Source: JAEUSG01 sp964590225
Lineage (GTDB): Bacteria > Fibrobacterota > OXYB2-FULL-49-7 > JAEUSG01
Direction: 5' to 3'
NCBI GenBank assembly: GCA_964590225.1
Contig: CAZPWS010000049.1
Location: 1-24,386, forward strand
Length of the DNA stretch: 24,386 bases
Positions 12,772-20,416 of the stretch are shown piece by piece. The stretch's first letter is position 1. Each line of letters opens with the position of its first letter. Below the pieces are notes generated by a model, which saw only the letters and a program-made list of their open reading frames with translations, was not told the DNA's origin and did not search any database. Both the position numbers and the translations under genes were made by a program.

Positions 12772-14144
12772 AGCAAGCCGATATTCTTCTAATTAATCCT
12801 CCTGATGACTTTTCCCGTTATCCATATTTAGGCTTATGTCAAATTGCTGCAGTTTTGCGTGAAAGAGGGTTATCTGTTGCTTTACTCGACAGCGCTGCAT
12901 TACAAATGCAGTTACATGATATTGTCAACCACATAATACAAATTAAACCGAAAATAATTGGCATAAGCACAATGTCGATGATGCTTCGGTTCTGCTATAA
13001 ACTTATTAATGAAATAAAAGCACAATATCCCGACGGCATTATCGTTGTTGGTGGAGCGCATATAGATGCAGATACGGCTATTCTTGCAAAGATGGGTGTG
13101 AAATATGGGTTTAGAGGAGAATGCGAGTATTCTTTTGCCGATTTTTGTACTTTGGTTCTTAAAAATGAAGAACCAATAAACCTGCCGGGATTAATAGTGA
13201 ATGATGGTGAAAATATTGTTGCACAACCAGCGGCAGTAATCGAAGATCTTGATAGATTACCAATGCCAGCCTTTGATCTATTACCTGTGGGGAAATACTA
13301 CACCCCAAGTTCAAAAATGAGAGCCATGTCCTATATCACTTCTCGTGGCTGTCCCTACAACTGTGCGTATTGCAGTAAATTACAGCAAAAGAAATATAGA
13401 CATATCTCCCCTGAAAAAATTGTTGACCACTTGGAGTATTTGAATAGATCGATGGGAGTAAAATGGATTGAGTTTGTAGATGAAATATTTACGCTTAATA
13501 AAGAATATATTCACGAATTATGTAACACAATGCGGGCAAGAAAACTGAATATCAGTTGGGGGATTGGCACGAGAATTGACAGGATTGATGAAGCGCTTCT
13601 TGTTGCAATGAAGCAAGCTGGTCTAAAGAAGATTGGATTTGGTATTGAAGCGGGAACTGAAAGGGTGAGATTTTCGATAAATAAAAAAATTACTAATGAT
13701 GCTGTACGAAAGACTTTATCTCTTTGCAATATGCATAAGATAGTAACCATGGGTTCATTTATTCTTGGCTTGCCCACAGAAACAGAAAGTGAAATATTAG
13801 AAACAATTGCCTTTGCAAGAACACTGCCGCTAAATTACGCATATTTTCACCGGTTGATTCCCATTCCAAATTCGCAAATCTTTGCTGAAATGGTAGCCAA
13901 TGGTGAACTTGAAGCAGACACATGGACAAGATTCATGACAGGAGAAATTTCACATCCAATTTGTAAACCAGATATTATTAATGAAGATACAATGAAGTTG
14001 TTTTATAAAAAAGCATGGCGTTCAACCTATTTGAATCCAAGACGAATTTGGCAAAACAGGGCACTTTTACTTGGACCTATCCATCTACTGAAATCTTTTA
14101 CCGGACTATTAAAACTTGCTTCGCCTAAGAGATACATAAAGTAA
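12768..14144 (+). CDS. B12-binding radical SAM protein
   Basis: The 458-residue protein has an N-terminal cobalamin-binding fold (DILLINPPDD, KIIGISTMSMM, GIIVVGGAHIDAD, residues 1-130). The DxHxxG ligand motif is absent, as in many BchE-like enzymes. The radical SAM core has the [4Fe-4S] motif at Cys195, Cys199 and Cys202 (RGCPYNCAYC), followed by KYRHISPEKIVDHLEYL and a GFGIEAGTE motif. Such enzymes methylate unactivated carbons or phosphinates, or do other B12-assisted chemistry, using SAM in anaerobic conditions. In this operon a C-methylation of a sugar or lipid precursor is likely but unproven. Confidence 0.85.
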   Translation: MKQADILLINPPDDFSRYPYLGLCQIAAVLRERGLSVALLDSAALQMQLHDIVNHIIQIKPKIIGISTMSMMLRFCYKLINEIKAQYPDGIIVVGGAHIDADTAILAKMGVKYGFRGECEYSFADFCTLVLKNEEPINLPGLIVNDGENIVAQPAAVIEDLDRLPMPAFDLLPVGKYYTPSSKMRAMSYITSRGCPYNCAYCSKLQQKKYRHISPEKIVDHLEYLNRSMGVKWIEFVDEIFTLNKEYIHELCNTMRARKLNISWGIGTRIDRIDEALLVAMKQAGLKKIGFGIEAGTERVRFSINKKITNDAVRKTLSLCNMHKIVTMGSFILGLPTETESEILETIAFARTLPLNYAYFHRLIPIPNSQIFAEMVANGELEADTWTRFMTGEISHPICKPDIINEDTMKLFYKKAWRSTYLNPRRIWQNRALLLGPIHLLKSFTGLLKLASPKRYIK

Positions 14145-14149
14145 ACATT

Positions 14150-15241
14150 ATGAGTTCGATAAAAATTGCGGCAGTTGGTGATATGATGTTTGGAGATCAG
14201 CCTCTTTCTTTTGGCTTCGGGGTAAGGAGTAAATACGAAAAGAATGGTTATGATAAACTGATAAGAAGCAGGGTTGTTCATAATCTGCTATTGGAAAGTG
14301 ACCTTGTTATTGGTAACTTCGAATCATCATTTGATACAATTGCTACTATGCCTTTTGACGAGTGTACGCTGTCCTCAACTCCCGCCGCAATTAAGTTTAT
14401 AAAAGAGCTCGGGTTCAGTGCCGTTTCACTTGCCAATAACCATACTCTGGAGCACGGAAATGAACGGCTGAATGCTTTGTCGCAAAATTTAGAATCCAAT
14501 GGTATTGCTATTGTGGGAACTTCAGAACGACAATCTATTACTGTAAATCGTAAGGAAAAAAAAATTGTCATATCTGCCTACTCGGCTATGTACGACTATA
14601 AAAATAATTCAAGTATATCTATCTGGAATGATGACATTTCGATTGCGGAGATTAAAAGCCACTCTAAAGATTCTGACTATATAATTGTTATAATGCACTG
14701 GGGTAATGAATTTATGACTTTGCCATCTCCATCACAAATAAATATTGGTAGAAAGATTATCGATGCTGGAGCCAATTTGGTTCTTGGAAGCCATTCACAT
14801 ACCATTCAACCTGTGGAGTATTATAAACATGGTTGCATCGCTTACAGCATGGGTAATTTTGTGTTTGATAATTATTATAAACGAGCTTCGCAGAGTGCGA
14901 TTTTTGTCGCTTCGATTGAGCAAGGTGGAGCAATGAATATGATACGATATCCAATTAACATAAATCAACACAATTACGAAATAACCGATGGTTCAGGCGA
15001 CTTACTACCAACATTTTGTCCGGAGTCCTATAATGCAGATATCATGTCGCAGCAAAAATACAACAAGATGGTTTTTAAGTCACGGCTTAGTTATAGATTT
15101 CATTCATCAATACATGTTTTATTAAACCTCGGTAGGTATAAAGACAAACTAAAGATAGTAAGATGGATTTTTAAACGGGCATTAATCTTTCTTACTGGAA
15201 TAATAAAAGAATATCGATCCCCAGAAGCAGTTTATAGATGA
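14150..15241 (+). CDS. CapA-family metallophosphatase-like protein
   Basis: The 363-residue protein matches the PGA_cap (PF09587) family. Visible motifs are AAVGDMMFGD (residues 7-16), LVIGNFESSF, SLANNHTLEHG, IVIMHWGNEFM, NLVLGSHSHTIQPVEYY and YSMGNFVFDNYY. These are the metal ligands of a calcineurin-like fold. Family members include CapA/PgsA of poly-gamma-glutamate synthesis, whose chemistry is not settled, and many glycan-locus proteins. No signal peptide is visible, so this copy looks cytoplasmic or peripheral. A hydrophobic stretch (ALIFLTGIIK) lies near the end. It overlaps the next gene by 4 bases. Confidence 0.8.
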   Translation: MSSIKIAAVGDMMFGDQPLSFGFGVRSKYEKNGYDKLIRSRVVHNLLLESDLVIGNFESSFDTIATMPFDECTLSSTPAAIKFIKELGFSAVSLANNHTLEHGNERLNALSQNLESNGIAIVGTSERQSITVNRKEKKIVISAYSAMYDYKNNSSISIWNDDISIAEIKSHSKDSDYIIVIMHWGNEFMTLPSPSQINIGRKIIDAGANLVLGSHSHTIQPVEYYKHGCIAYSMGNFVFDNYYKRASQSAIFVASIEQGGAMNMIRYPININQHNYEITDGSGDLLPTFCPESYNADIMSQQKYNKMVFKSRLSYRFHSSIHVLLNLGRYKDKLKIVRWIFKRALIFLTGIIKEYRSPEAVYR

Positions 15242-15591
15242 AATTAATATTTGCTGTTTCAATAGCATGTTTGTTTAATCTTTCAGGCGCAATATTGACT
15301 AAGTACTTGGCGCTTGCCCCTGTTTTTTCTATTACATTTTACATTATTGCGAGTTGTCTATTATTTACTCTTTTGGCTCGTCTTATTTTTTGGGCACAAG
15401 CTGGCAAAAAATGGCAACTTTCTTTTATATACCCATTTTTAAGTGTGACTTACATTCTTGCTATACCGATTGGAATTATTCTTTTTTCGGAACGCCCTTC
15501 GTTTACAAAAATAATTGGCGGTATAATTATTTGTACTGGAGTTGCAGTATTATCTACTACACAACATCGGAATGAAACTAATAATGATTAA
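15238..15591 (+). CDS. SMR/EamA-type small membrane protein, first subunit (ArnE/ArnF-like)
   Basis: This 117-residue protein has four hydrophobic helices and a KxxAL-like first helix (NLSGAILTKYLALAP). The fourth helix carries the FSERPSFTKIIGGIIICTGV motif, the E-x-x-x-x-x-K-x-x-G-x-x-x-I-x-x-G-V ending of the family. The size, the four-helix layout and a second such gene immediately after fit ArnE/ArnF, the heterodimer thought to flip 4-amino-4-deoxyarabinose-undecaprenyl phosphate. It overlaps both neighbours, so the pair should be made together. Export of a small lipid-linked sugar is the likely role. Confidence 0.75.
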   Translation: MKLIFAVSIACLFNLSGAILTKYLALAPVFSITFYIIASCLLFTLLARLIFWAQAGKKWQLSFIYPFLSVTYILAIPIGIILFSERPSFTKIIGGIIICTGVAVLSTTQHRNETNND

Positions 15592-15910
15592 GATTTACAT
15601 ACTTGCCTTACTTGCCCCCCTTTTTGCAGCGTTTGGCCAAGTCGCATTGAAAAGATATTCAGTAAAGTCAATAGACAATAAACGACCATTTAAGGAATTT
15701 ATTGTAAGCTCTTTTTTCTTTGGAATAAGTGCTTTGTTGGGAATTTTTTGCATGCGATACTTGGAGTTTTCATCATTCTATTCGTTAACTGCCCTTAATT
15801 ATGTTTTTATAGCACTTCTTGCCAACTGGTTTTTGAATGAAAAATTCGACCGAGCGAAAGTGATCGGAAGTACAATCACTATTGCTGGTTTATTTGTTTA
15901 CAATATGTGA
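15584..15910 (+). CDS. SMR/EamA-type small membrane protein, second subunit (ArnF/ArnE-like)
   Basis: From ATG 15584 this protein is 108 residues long. It has four helices, AAFGQVALKRYSV in the first (the GxxxLK pattern of SMR/EamA proteins) and LNEKFDRAKVIGSTITIAGL in the last. The ATG overlaps the previous stop (ATGATTAA), favouring it over ATG 15572 or 15542 in the same frame. It differs strongly from the first subunit, as ArnE and ArnF do from each other, so a heterodimeric flippase is more likely than two separate homodimers. Confidence 0.75.
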   Translation: MIKIYILALLAPLFAAFGQVALKRYSVKSIDNKRPFKEFIVSSFFFGISALLGIFCMRYLEFSSFYSLTALNYVFIALLANWFLNEKFDRAKVIGSTITIAGLFVYNM

Positions 15911-15914
15911 CACA

Positions 15915-16745
15915 ATGAACTCTTATTCAACAAAACTTTTTTTAGAAAATGGAATATGGCGCAATAAGGAAACCAAACATATTTCATATCCGGAAGATGG
16001 CAACAGTAAGTGTTTTGAAATAGAAGACAATTCGTTTTGGTTTAAGCATAGGAATAGATGTATAGTAGAACTTGTTAAGCAATTTCCTCCTGGCCAAGAA
16101 AGTGACGCTTTATTTGATATTGGCGGAGGGAATGGTGTTGTATCAAAGGCTTTGCTTGATGCTGGATTTCATGTTGTTCTTGTTGAACCAGGCGAACAGG
16201 GTGTGTTGAATGCCCAAAAAAGGGGATTGCCAAACATTGTATGCGCTACTACTGAAAGCGCCGGTTTTAATGCTTCTTCTTTACCTGCAATTGGTTTATT
16301 TGATGTCCTTGAGCACATTAAGGATGATGTAGCCTTTCTCAAGTCAATATCTAACTTGCTTAAAAAAGAAGGTATGCTTTACTTGACCGTACCGTCCTAC
16401 CAATTATTATGGTCAAAAGAGGATGATTCAGCTTCTCATTTTCGCCGTTATACCATTAAGCGCTTACAAAACATAGTTGCCGAGTCTGGCTTTCAGGTGA
16501 TATACGCCACCTATTTTTTTCGGTTTTTGCCACTGCCAATTTTTTGGGCACGAACTATGCCATATAGATTTGGTTTGTCCGCTTTTATAAGGAGCGAGAA
16601 GAAAAAGGCTAATGAACATAAAGTATCGCATGGTTTTTTGTCGGGGCTTATTAGCAAAAGTTTGTCTGCTGAGATCAATAAGATCAAAAAACATGAAAAA
16701 ATGTATTTTGGCGGTAGCTGTCTTCTTGCAGCAAAACGCATTTAG
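15915..16745 (+). CDS. class I SAM-dependent methyltransferase (Methyltransf_11/12 type)
   Basis: The product of about 276 residues has motif I ALFDIGGGNGVVSKALLDAG, VVLVEPGEQG, LFDVLEHIKDDVAFLKSISN and LLKKEGMLYLTVPSYQLLWS, standard methyltransferase signatures. The sequence SASHFRRYT (a conserved H-x-R-R-Y segment) and a hydrophobic FFRFLPLPIFWARTM stretch near residue 210 occur in membrane-associated methyltransferases of glycan loci. It starts 4 bases after the previous stop; ATG 15915 is preferred to the earlier in-frame ATG at 15882. It is last in the tight operon. Acceptor unknown. Confidence 0.75.
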   Translation: MNSYSTKLFLENGIWRNKETKHISYPEDGNSKCFEIEDNSFWFKHRNRCIVELVKQFPPGQESDALFDIGGGNGVVSKALLDAGFHVVLVEPGEQGVLNAQKRGLPNIVCATTESAGFNASSLPAIGLFDVLEHIKDDVAFLKSISNLLKKEGMLYLTVPSYQLLWSKEDDSASHFRRYTIKRLQNIVAESGFQVIYATYFFRFLPLPIFWARTMPYRFGLSAFIRSEKKKANEHKVSHGFLSGLISKSLSAEINKIKKHEKMYFGGSCLLAAKRI

Positions 16746-16948
16746 GGAAGACGAAATGAAAAATACATGGCTTTCTGCCACAAAAAATCAAAAAAATAAC
16801 ATTAGGCTACCCCCCCCAACCCCCTTCCCTATGAATAGGGAAGGGGGAGATATGACTTTTTTGTGTCAATTAGTCCCCTCCCTATTTATAGGGAGGGGAA
16901 AGTGGGGTGGGTCACCTGTATTCCTACTTTATCTTGGGGTATCATAAA
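16746..16948. other. intergenic gap with two GC-rich hairpins (fold-back element)
   Basis: Two perfect stem-loops are present: 16820-16847 (CCCCCTTCCCTAT, 2-base loop, exact complement) and 16875-16898 (CCCCTCCCTAT, 2-base loop, exact complement). The C-rich sequence left of the first and the GTGGGGTGGG right of the second are also roughly complementary, so the whole stretch from about 16810 to 16916 can fold back. It separates the operon from the WecE gene and may terminate or attenuate transcription, or be a dispersed repeat. There is no T-run directly after the first stem. Confidence 0.65.
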
Positions 16949-18079
16949 ATGAAAATTCCATTTAATAAACCATACCTGACAGGCAAGGAAGCGCATTATA
17001 TGTATCAGGCTGTCCTTTCGGGCAAAATTTCGGGCAACGGTATTTTTACAAAAAAGTGTCATGCGCTTTTTGAAGAAAAGTATGGTTTCAAAAGATGCCT
17101 TCTTACAAATTCGTGTACAGATGCTCTCGAAATGGCTGCAATTTTATGCGATATTAAACCGGATGATGAAGTAATTGTTCCTTCTTACACTTTTGTTTCA
17201 ACTGCTAATGCGTTTGTATTAAGAGGCGCTAAAATTGTTTTTGCAGACAGTAGTAAAGAAAATCCAAATATAGACGCTAATACCATAGAACCATTAATAA
17301 CAGATAAAACAAAAGCAATTGTCGTAGTCCATTATGCGGGTATTGCGTGCGAAATGGATACGATAATGAATATTGCAAACAAGCATAATTTATTTGTTAT
17401 TGAAGATGCTGCTCAAGCAATAGATTCATATTATAATGGTAAGCCGCTCGGTTCAATAGGTCATTTAGCTGCATTTTCTTTTCACGAAACAAAGAATATT
17501 ATCTCCGGTGAAGGAGGAATGTTGGTTGTTAATGACGATCGTTTTTTGCAACGGTCAGAAATAATATGGGAAAAAGGAACTAACCGATCTGCATTTTGGC
17601 GTGGCGAAGTTGATAAATATAATTGGGTGGACATAGGCTCATCTTTTTTGCCATCGGAAATTATTGCAGCATTTTTATTTGCCCAGCTTGAGAATATTGA
17701 AATGATTCAGGATAAACGAAAGAAAATTTGGAATAAATATTTTACAGAATTGAATGAATTAGTAAAAAAGAAACGCATCATTGTTCAGAATGTACCCGAT
17801 TATGCGACAAATAATGCACATGCTTTTTATATCCTATGCAAAAGTATCGATGAAAGAGACGCTCTTATAGCTCATTTGAAAAGTAGTGGCTTATCCGCTG
17901 TATTTCACTATATTTCTTTGCATAAAAGCCCCTATTATGCGTCTCGTCATGATAGTCGAGAACTTTCAATGAGTGATCTTTACAGTGACTGTTTGCTTCG
18001 CCTACCTCTTTTTTACGACATGACAGAGGATGAAGTTTGTCAGATAGTAATTGCTATTACTAATTTTTTTACTGCTTAA
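16949..18079 (+). CDS. wecE: dTDP-4-amino-4,6-dideoxygalactose transaminase (WecE/RffA-type)
   Basis: This PLP aminotransferase of the DegT/DnrJ/EryC1 group reads almost segment for segment like enterobacterial WecE: IPFNKPYLTGKEAHYM, LLTNSCTDALEMAAIL, EVIVPSYTFVSTANAFVLRG, VHYAGIACEMDTIM, VIEDAAQAIDSYYNGKPLGS, FSFHETKN, EKGTNRSAFWRGEVDKYNWV, DIGSSFLPSE and AVFHYISLHKSP. Lys182 in HETKN is the expected PLP lysine. WecE turns dTDP-4-keto-6-deoxyglucose into dTDP-Fuc4N using glutamate. Start is ATG 16949; the frame opens earlier at 16907. Its 4-amino group is an obvious target for the formyltransferase at 10971. Its stop overlaps the facing operon by 11 bases. Confidence 0.88.
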   Translation: MKIPFNKPYLTGKEAHYMYQAVLSGKISGNGIFTKKCHALFEEKYGFKRCLLTNSCTDALEMAAILCDIKPDDEVIVPSYTFVSTANAFVLRGAKIVFADSSKENPNIDANTIEPLITDKTKAIVVVHYAGIACEMDTIMNIANKHNLFVIEDAAQAIDSYYNGKPLGSIGHLAAFSFHETKNIISGEGGMLVVNDDRFLQRSEIIWEKGTNRSAFWRGEVDKYNWVDIGSSFLPSEIIAAFLFAQLENIEMIQDKRKKIWNKYFTELNELVKKKRIIVQNVPDYATNNAHAFYILCKSIDERDALIAHLKSSGLSAVFHYISLHKSPYYASRHDSRELSMSDLYSDCLLRLPLFYDMTEDEVCQIVIAITNFFTA

Positions 18080-19013
18080 TAGATCCGGTTTTTTGTGTTT
18101 TAACAACAAGCCTTGTCCCTAATTTCGGTACTAAATTTATAAAAGATATTAATAGCAAGATGCACTTCTTAAACAATGCACTATTTAGCATGGAGCCGCT
18201 ATCTTTTAAGCTATCGTTTAGTGTACTTTCCGTTTGATTAACACTTACCGCTCTAAGGCTCCCGAGTTCACTGGCTCTTTTGGCGGCTATGCTTGGTAGC
18301 AACATAGTAAAAATATCACTATGTGTTATTTTGCTGGTAAAAACTATTGGCTTGTAAAAATTTTCTATTGATAAGAATAATTCCATCGATTTTTTTGTCC
18401 AAGACATAAGGTGATGTGGTGGCTGGTCTTGTTTTTCTCTTTTTCCGAGCCTTACAGCCAGCCTTTCCCCATTCGGTACGCTTAAAAAAAGTGTGCCGTT
18501 AGGTTTCAACCAGGACCTGCATATTTGAATAAACTCAAATGGGTTTTCTGTATGTTCAAGTACTTCAAAGGCACAGACAACATCGACGCAATTTTTTGGA
18601 TCATTGTTCTCTTGTAAGAATTCTTTTTTAAGCGAATCTACAAGTCCAAAATTGTTGTGGCCATACTCGACAGATTTTGAAGCAATTTCATAACCTTGAA
18701 CTTGATAGCCTATTTCTTTTGTCAGGTATAAGAAGGCGCCTTGTGAAGCACCAACTTCAATTAGGGTTTTTGATATACCGGTCAAAAACATCCTTCGTAA
18801 TTCGGTAAGAGCCCAACCGGTATTGGGTGCGTTTTTATAGTGGTTAAGGACAGCTTCTGGTTTGATTCTATTATAGTCTGAGTTTTCGTCGTAATTATTT
18901 TCATAGTCGTAGGATTCGTTACCCCGTTCGTTACCCATCCATGTAAAACCGCAATTCTTGCACTTCGAGTTGAAAGTTTTTATCTGCTGACTACATACTT
19001 GACAATTATACAC
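18069..19013 (-). CDS. zinc-ribbon SAM-dependent methyltransferase
   Basis: The N-terminus has two Cys pairs (CQVC and CKNC), a zinc ribbon, followed by an acidic linker. The methyltransferase core begins with TLIEVGASQGAFLYLTKEIG, VQGYEIASKSVEYG, VDVVCAFEVLEHTENPFEFI and LKPNGTLFLSVPNGE, then PPHHLMSW. This layout is common in glycan clusters for methylation of sugars or end-caps. AGGAG at 19019-19023 is correctly spaced from GTG 19013 but overlaps the alternative GTG 19019, so 19013 is preferred. It is last in its operon and its 3' end overlaps the wecE gene tail to tail. A hydrophobic C-terminal patch (KKCILLLISFINLVP) may contact the membrane. Confidence 0.78.
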   Translation of the reverse strand: MYNCQVCSQQIKTFNSKCKNCGFTWMGNERGNESYDYENNYDENSDYNRIKPEAVLNHYKNAPNTGWALTELRRMFLTGISKTLIEVGASQGAFLYLTKEIGYQVQGYEIASKSVEYGHNNFGLVDSLKKEFLQENNDPKNCVDVVCAFEVLEHTENPFEFIQICRSWLKPNGTLFLSVPNGERLAVRLGKREKQDQPPHHLMSWTKKSMELFLSIENFYKPIVFTSKITHSDIFTMLLPSIAAKRASELGSLRAVSVNQTESTLNDSLKDSGSMLNSALFKKCILLLISFINLVPKLGTRLVVKTQKTGSIKQ

Positions 19014-20052
19014 GACCACTCCTAAAGGTATTAACTGTATTAACTAATAAGGTTTCTAACCTTTCGCCAATTTTATCGTTTGATAAATTATTCTTTAGTT
19101 GTAATATCTCTTCTTGGTTGAGGCGACCTCTTTCTAAAGATTCTAATAAAGCTTCTTTTAGTATGACAGGCGAAGAAGATCTTGAATACACTGCTGCGTC
19201 ACTAAGATATTCTCTGGCAGTGGGCTGATCGATTACACAAGGTCGACAACCGCAAGCTGCTGCTTCAATATTTACTAGTCCGACTGTCTCATGCTGGGAA
19301 GCTAATACATGTACTTTAGATTTGTATAGGCAATATTTAATAATCTCTTTTGGGACATCTTCCAAAACTATGGCATGTTTGTTGTGAGTGTGTATAAGTT
19401 GTTCGATATAGTTTAACTCAACAGGGCTGCGTCTGCCAATAAAGATGACGGTCTTACCAATTTTACGGCATGCTTCAGCAACTTCAATTTGTCTTTTCCT
19501 GGTCTCAAAACGGGCAACGCATATAAAGTCCGGTTTAAGTGAGTTAATTCTATTAATACTTTCTTGAAAAACAGCTGGAAAATAAACATCGGACGAAGTG
19601 GGGCAACTGTAATAATCGAAATCTATTCCTAATCGTATTACTTCAACTCGTTTTGCCCCGTATAATTTGGCCTCATTATTTTCCCAATTAGTATTTCCGA
19701 GGACAATATCAGCAGAAGAAATTATTTTGCGCCTTGAATTAAGAAGTGAGTATGGCCACATAGATCGTAATAAATTAAATTGCCGGAAAGGGAATTTGCT
19801 GTCTCTGTCGGCGTATAACAGTACTGGCATAACTGCTATAGGAAACATCTTGACTGCATTAAGAACATCTTCAAGCCCATAAAAAGAGCCAACAATAACT
19901 ATGATATTCGGTTTATCTGCGAGTTCGCCCAGTTTTAGACCAATCTCATGTCCCCGTTGCCGAAGCAGTTTAGTGTAATAATTCACCAATACTTCGAGTC
20001 CACCTCGAACAGTGAGTGAATTACCTATATGTGGGATAAATAGTATTCTCAT
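19006..20052 (-). CDS. glycosyltransferase, GT4-like
   Basis: This protein of about 348 residues has a GT-B fold. The N-domain begins MRILFIPHIGNSLTVRGGLE with a Gly-rich acceptor loop. The C-domain has FICVARFETRKRQIEVAEAC, VIFIGRR and the E-x7-E-like ASQHETVGLVNIEAAACG, where the first Glu contacts the donor nucleotide and the last lies near the active site. GT4 enzymes are retaining transferases that add sugars on the cytoplasmic face. ATG 20052 is preferred to the upstream TTG, since that would lie in the previous gene. It overlaps the preceding unknown gene by 32 bases and the next methyltransferase by 8. Donor and acceptor unknown. Confidence 0.8.
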   Translation of the reverse strand: MRILFIPHIGNSLTVRGGLEVLVNYYTKLLRQRGHEIGLKLGELADKPNIIVIVGSFYGLEDVLNAVKMFPIAVMPVLLYADRDSKFPFRQFNLLRSMWPYSLLNSRRKIISSADIVLGNTNWENNEAKLYGAKRVEVIRLGIDFDYYSCPTSSDVYFPAVFQESINRINSLKPDFICVARFETRKRQIEVAEACRKIGKTVIFIGRRSPVELNYIEQLIHTHNKHAIVLEDVPKEIIKYCLYKSKVHVLASQHETVGLVNIEAAACGCRPCVIDQPTAREYLSDAAVYSRSSSPVILKEALLESLERGRLNQEEILQLKNNLSNDKIGERLETLLVNTVNTFRSGRV

Positions 20053-20416
20053 AATAGTCAATTACTGATTTTAGCAAGGAGACGGTTACGATGGTTTGTT
20101 TGTTCCACTGCACCCATTTAAATCCTTTCTCGAGAAGGTTATTGAGAAACTTTTTTTTCCCACCAAAAATTAATGGAGGTTTAATAAAAGAGATAACTGT
20201 GATTGTACTGAGAGGGTTTGTTTTTGCAAGAAATTCCGCTGTGGTTAAATCTTCGTGTAATACTAATAAGGGTAAAGTGAGGTAGTCCGTTTCTTCCCAA
20301 TCAATGATCTTGTTAATAAGTAGAGATTGCTTTTTAAATTCCACAAGCTGTTGAAATTCAACTGGATTGCAGGATAGTTCAGCTCTAAATCTATCGGATA
20401 TAAAAATATTATACAT
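20021..20416 (-). CDS. unknown 131-residue protein inside the glycosyltransferase operon
   Basis: The frame overlaps the upstream GT gene by 8 bases and the downstream GT4 gene by 32, with good operon geometry. I do not recognise it. It reads MYNIFISDRFRAELSCNPVE, LINKIIDWEETDYLTLPLLV, LHEDLTTAEFLAK, then TITVISFIKPPLIFGGKKKF and GFKWVQWNKQTIV. The alternation suggests an alpha/beta fold, loosely like a receiver domain but without its Asp pattern. There is no signal peptide or membrane helix. It could be a small regulator, a chaperone for a neighbouring transferase or a decayed fragment. Confidence 0.6.
   Translation of the reverse strand: MYNIFISDRFRAELSCNPVEFQQLVEFKKQSLLINKIIDWEETDYLTLPLLVLHEDLTTAEFLAKTNPLSTITVISFIKPPLIFGGKKKFLNNLLEKGFKWVQWNKQTIVTVSLLKSVIDYYENTIYPTYR

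Noticed and set aside
15354..15575. A 73-residue plus-strand ORF
   Set aside because: Out-of-frame shadow of the first SMR-like gene; the real frame has clean transmembrane helices and a family-type ending.
15238..15910. The two small membrane genes as one broken EamA transporter
   Set aside because: Each has its own complete four-helix unit and start, and the overlap geometry is that of two coupled genes, so a heterodimer is a better reading than a frameshifted single gene.
16464..16781. Minus-strand ORFs opposite the end of the methyltransferase
   Set aside because: Antisense shadows of a gene with clear motifs; no start context.
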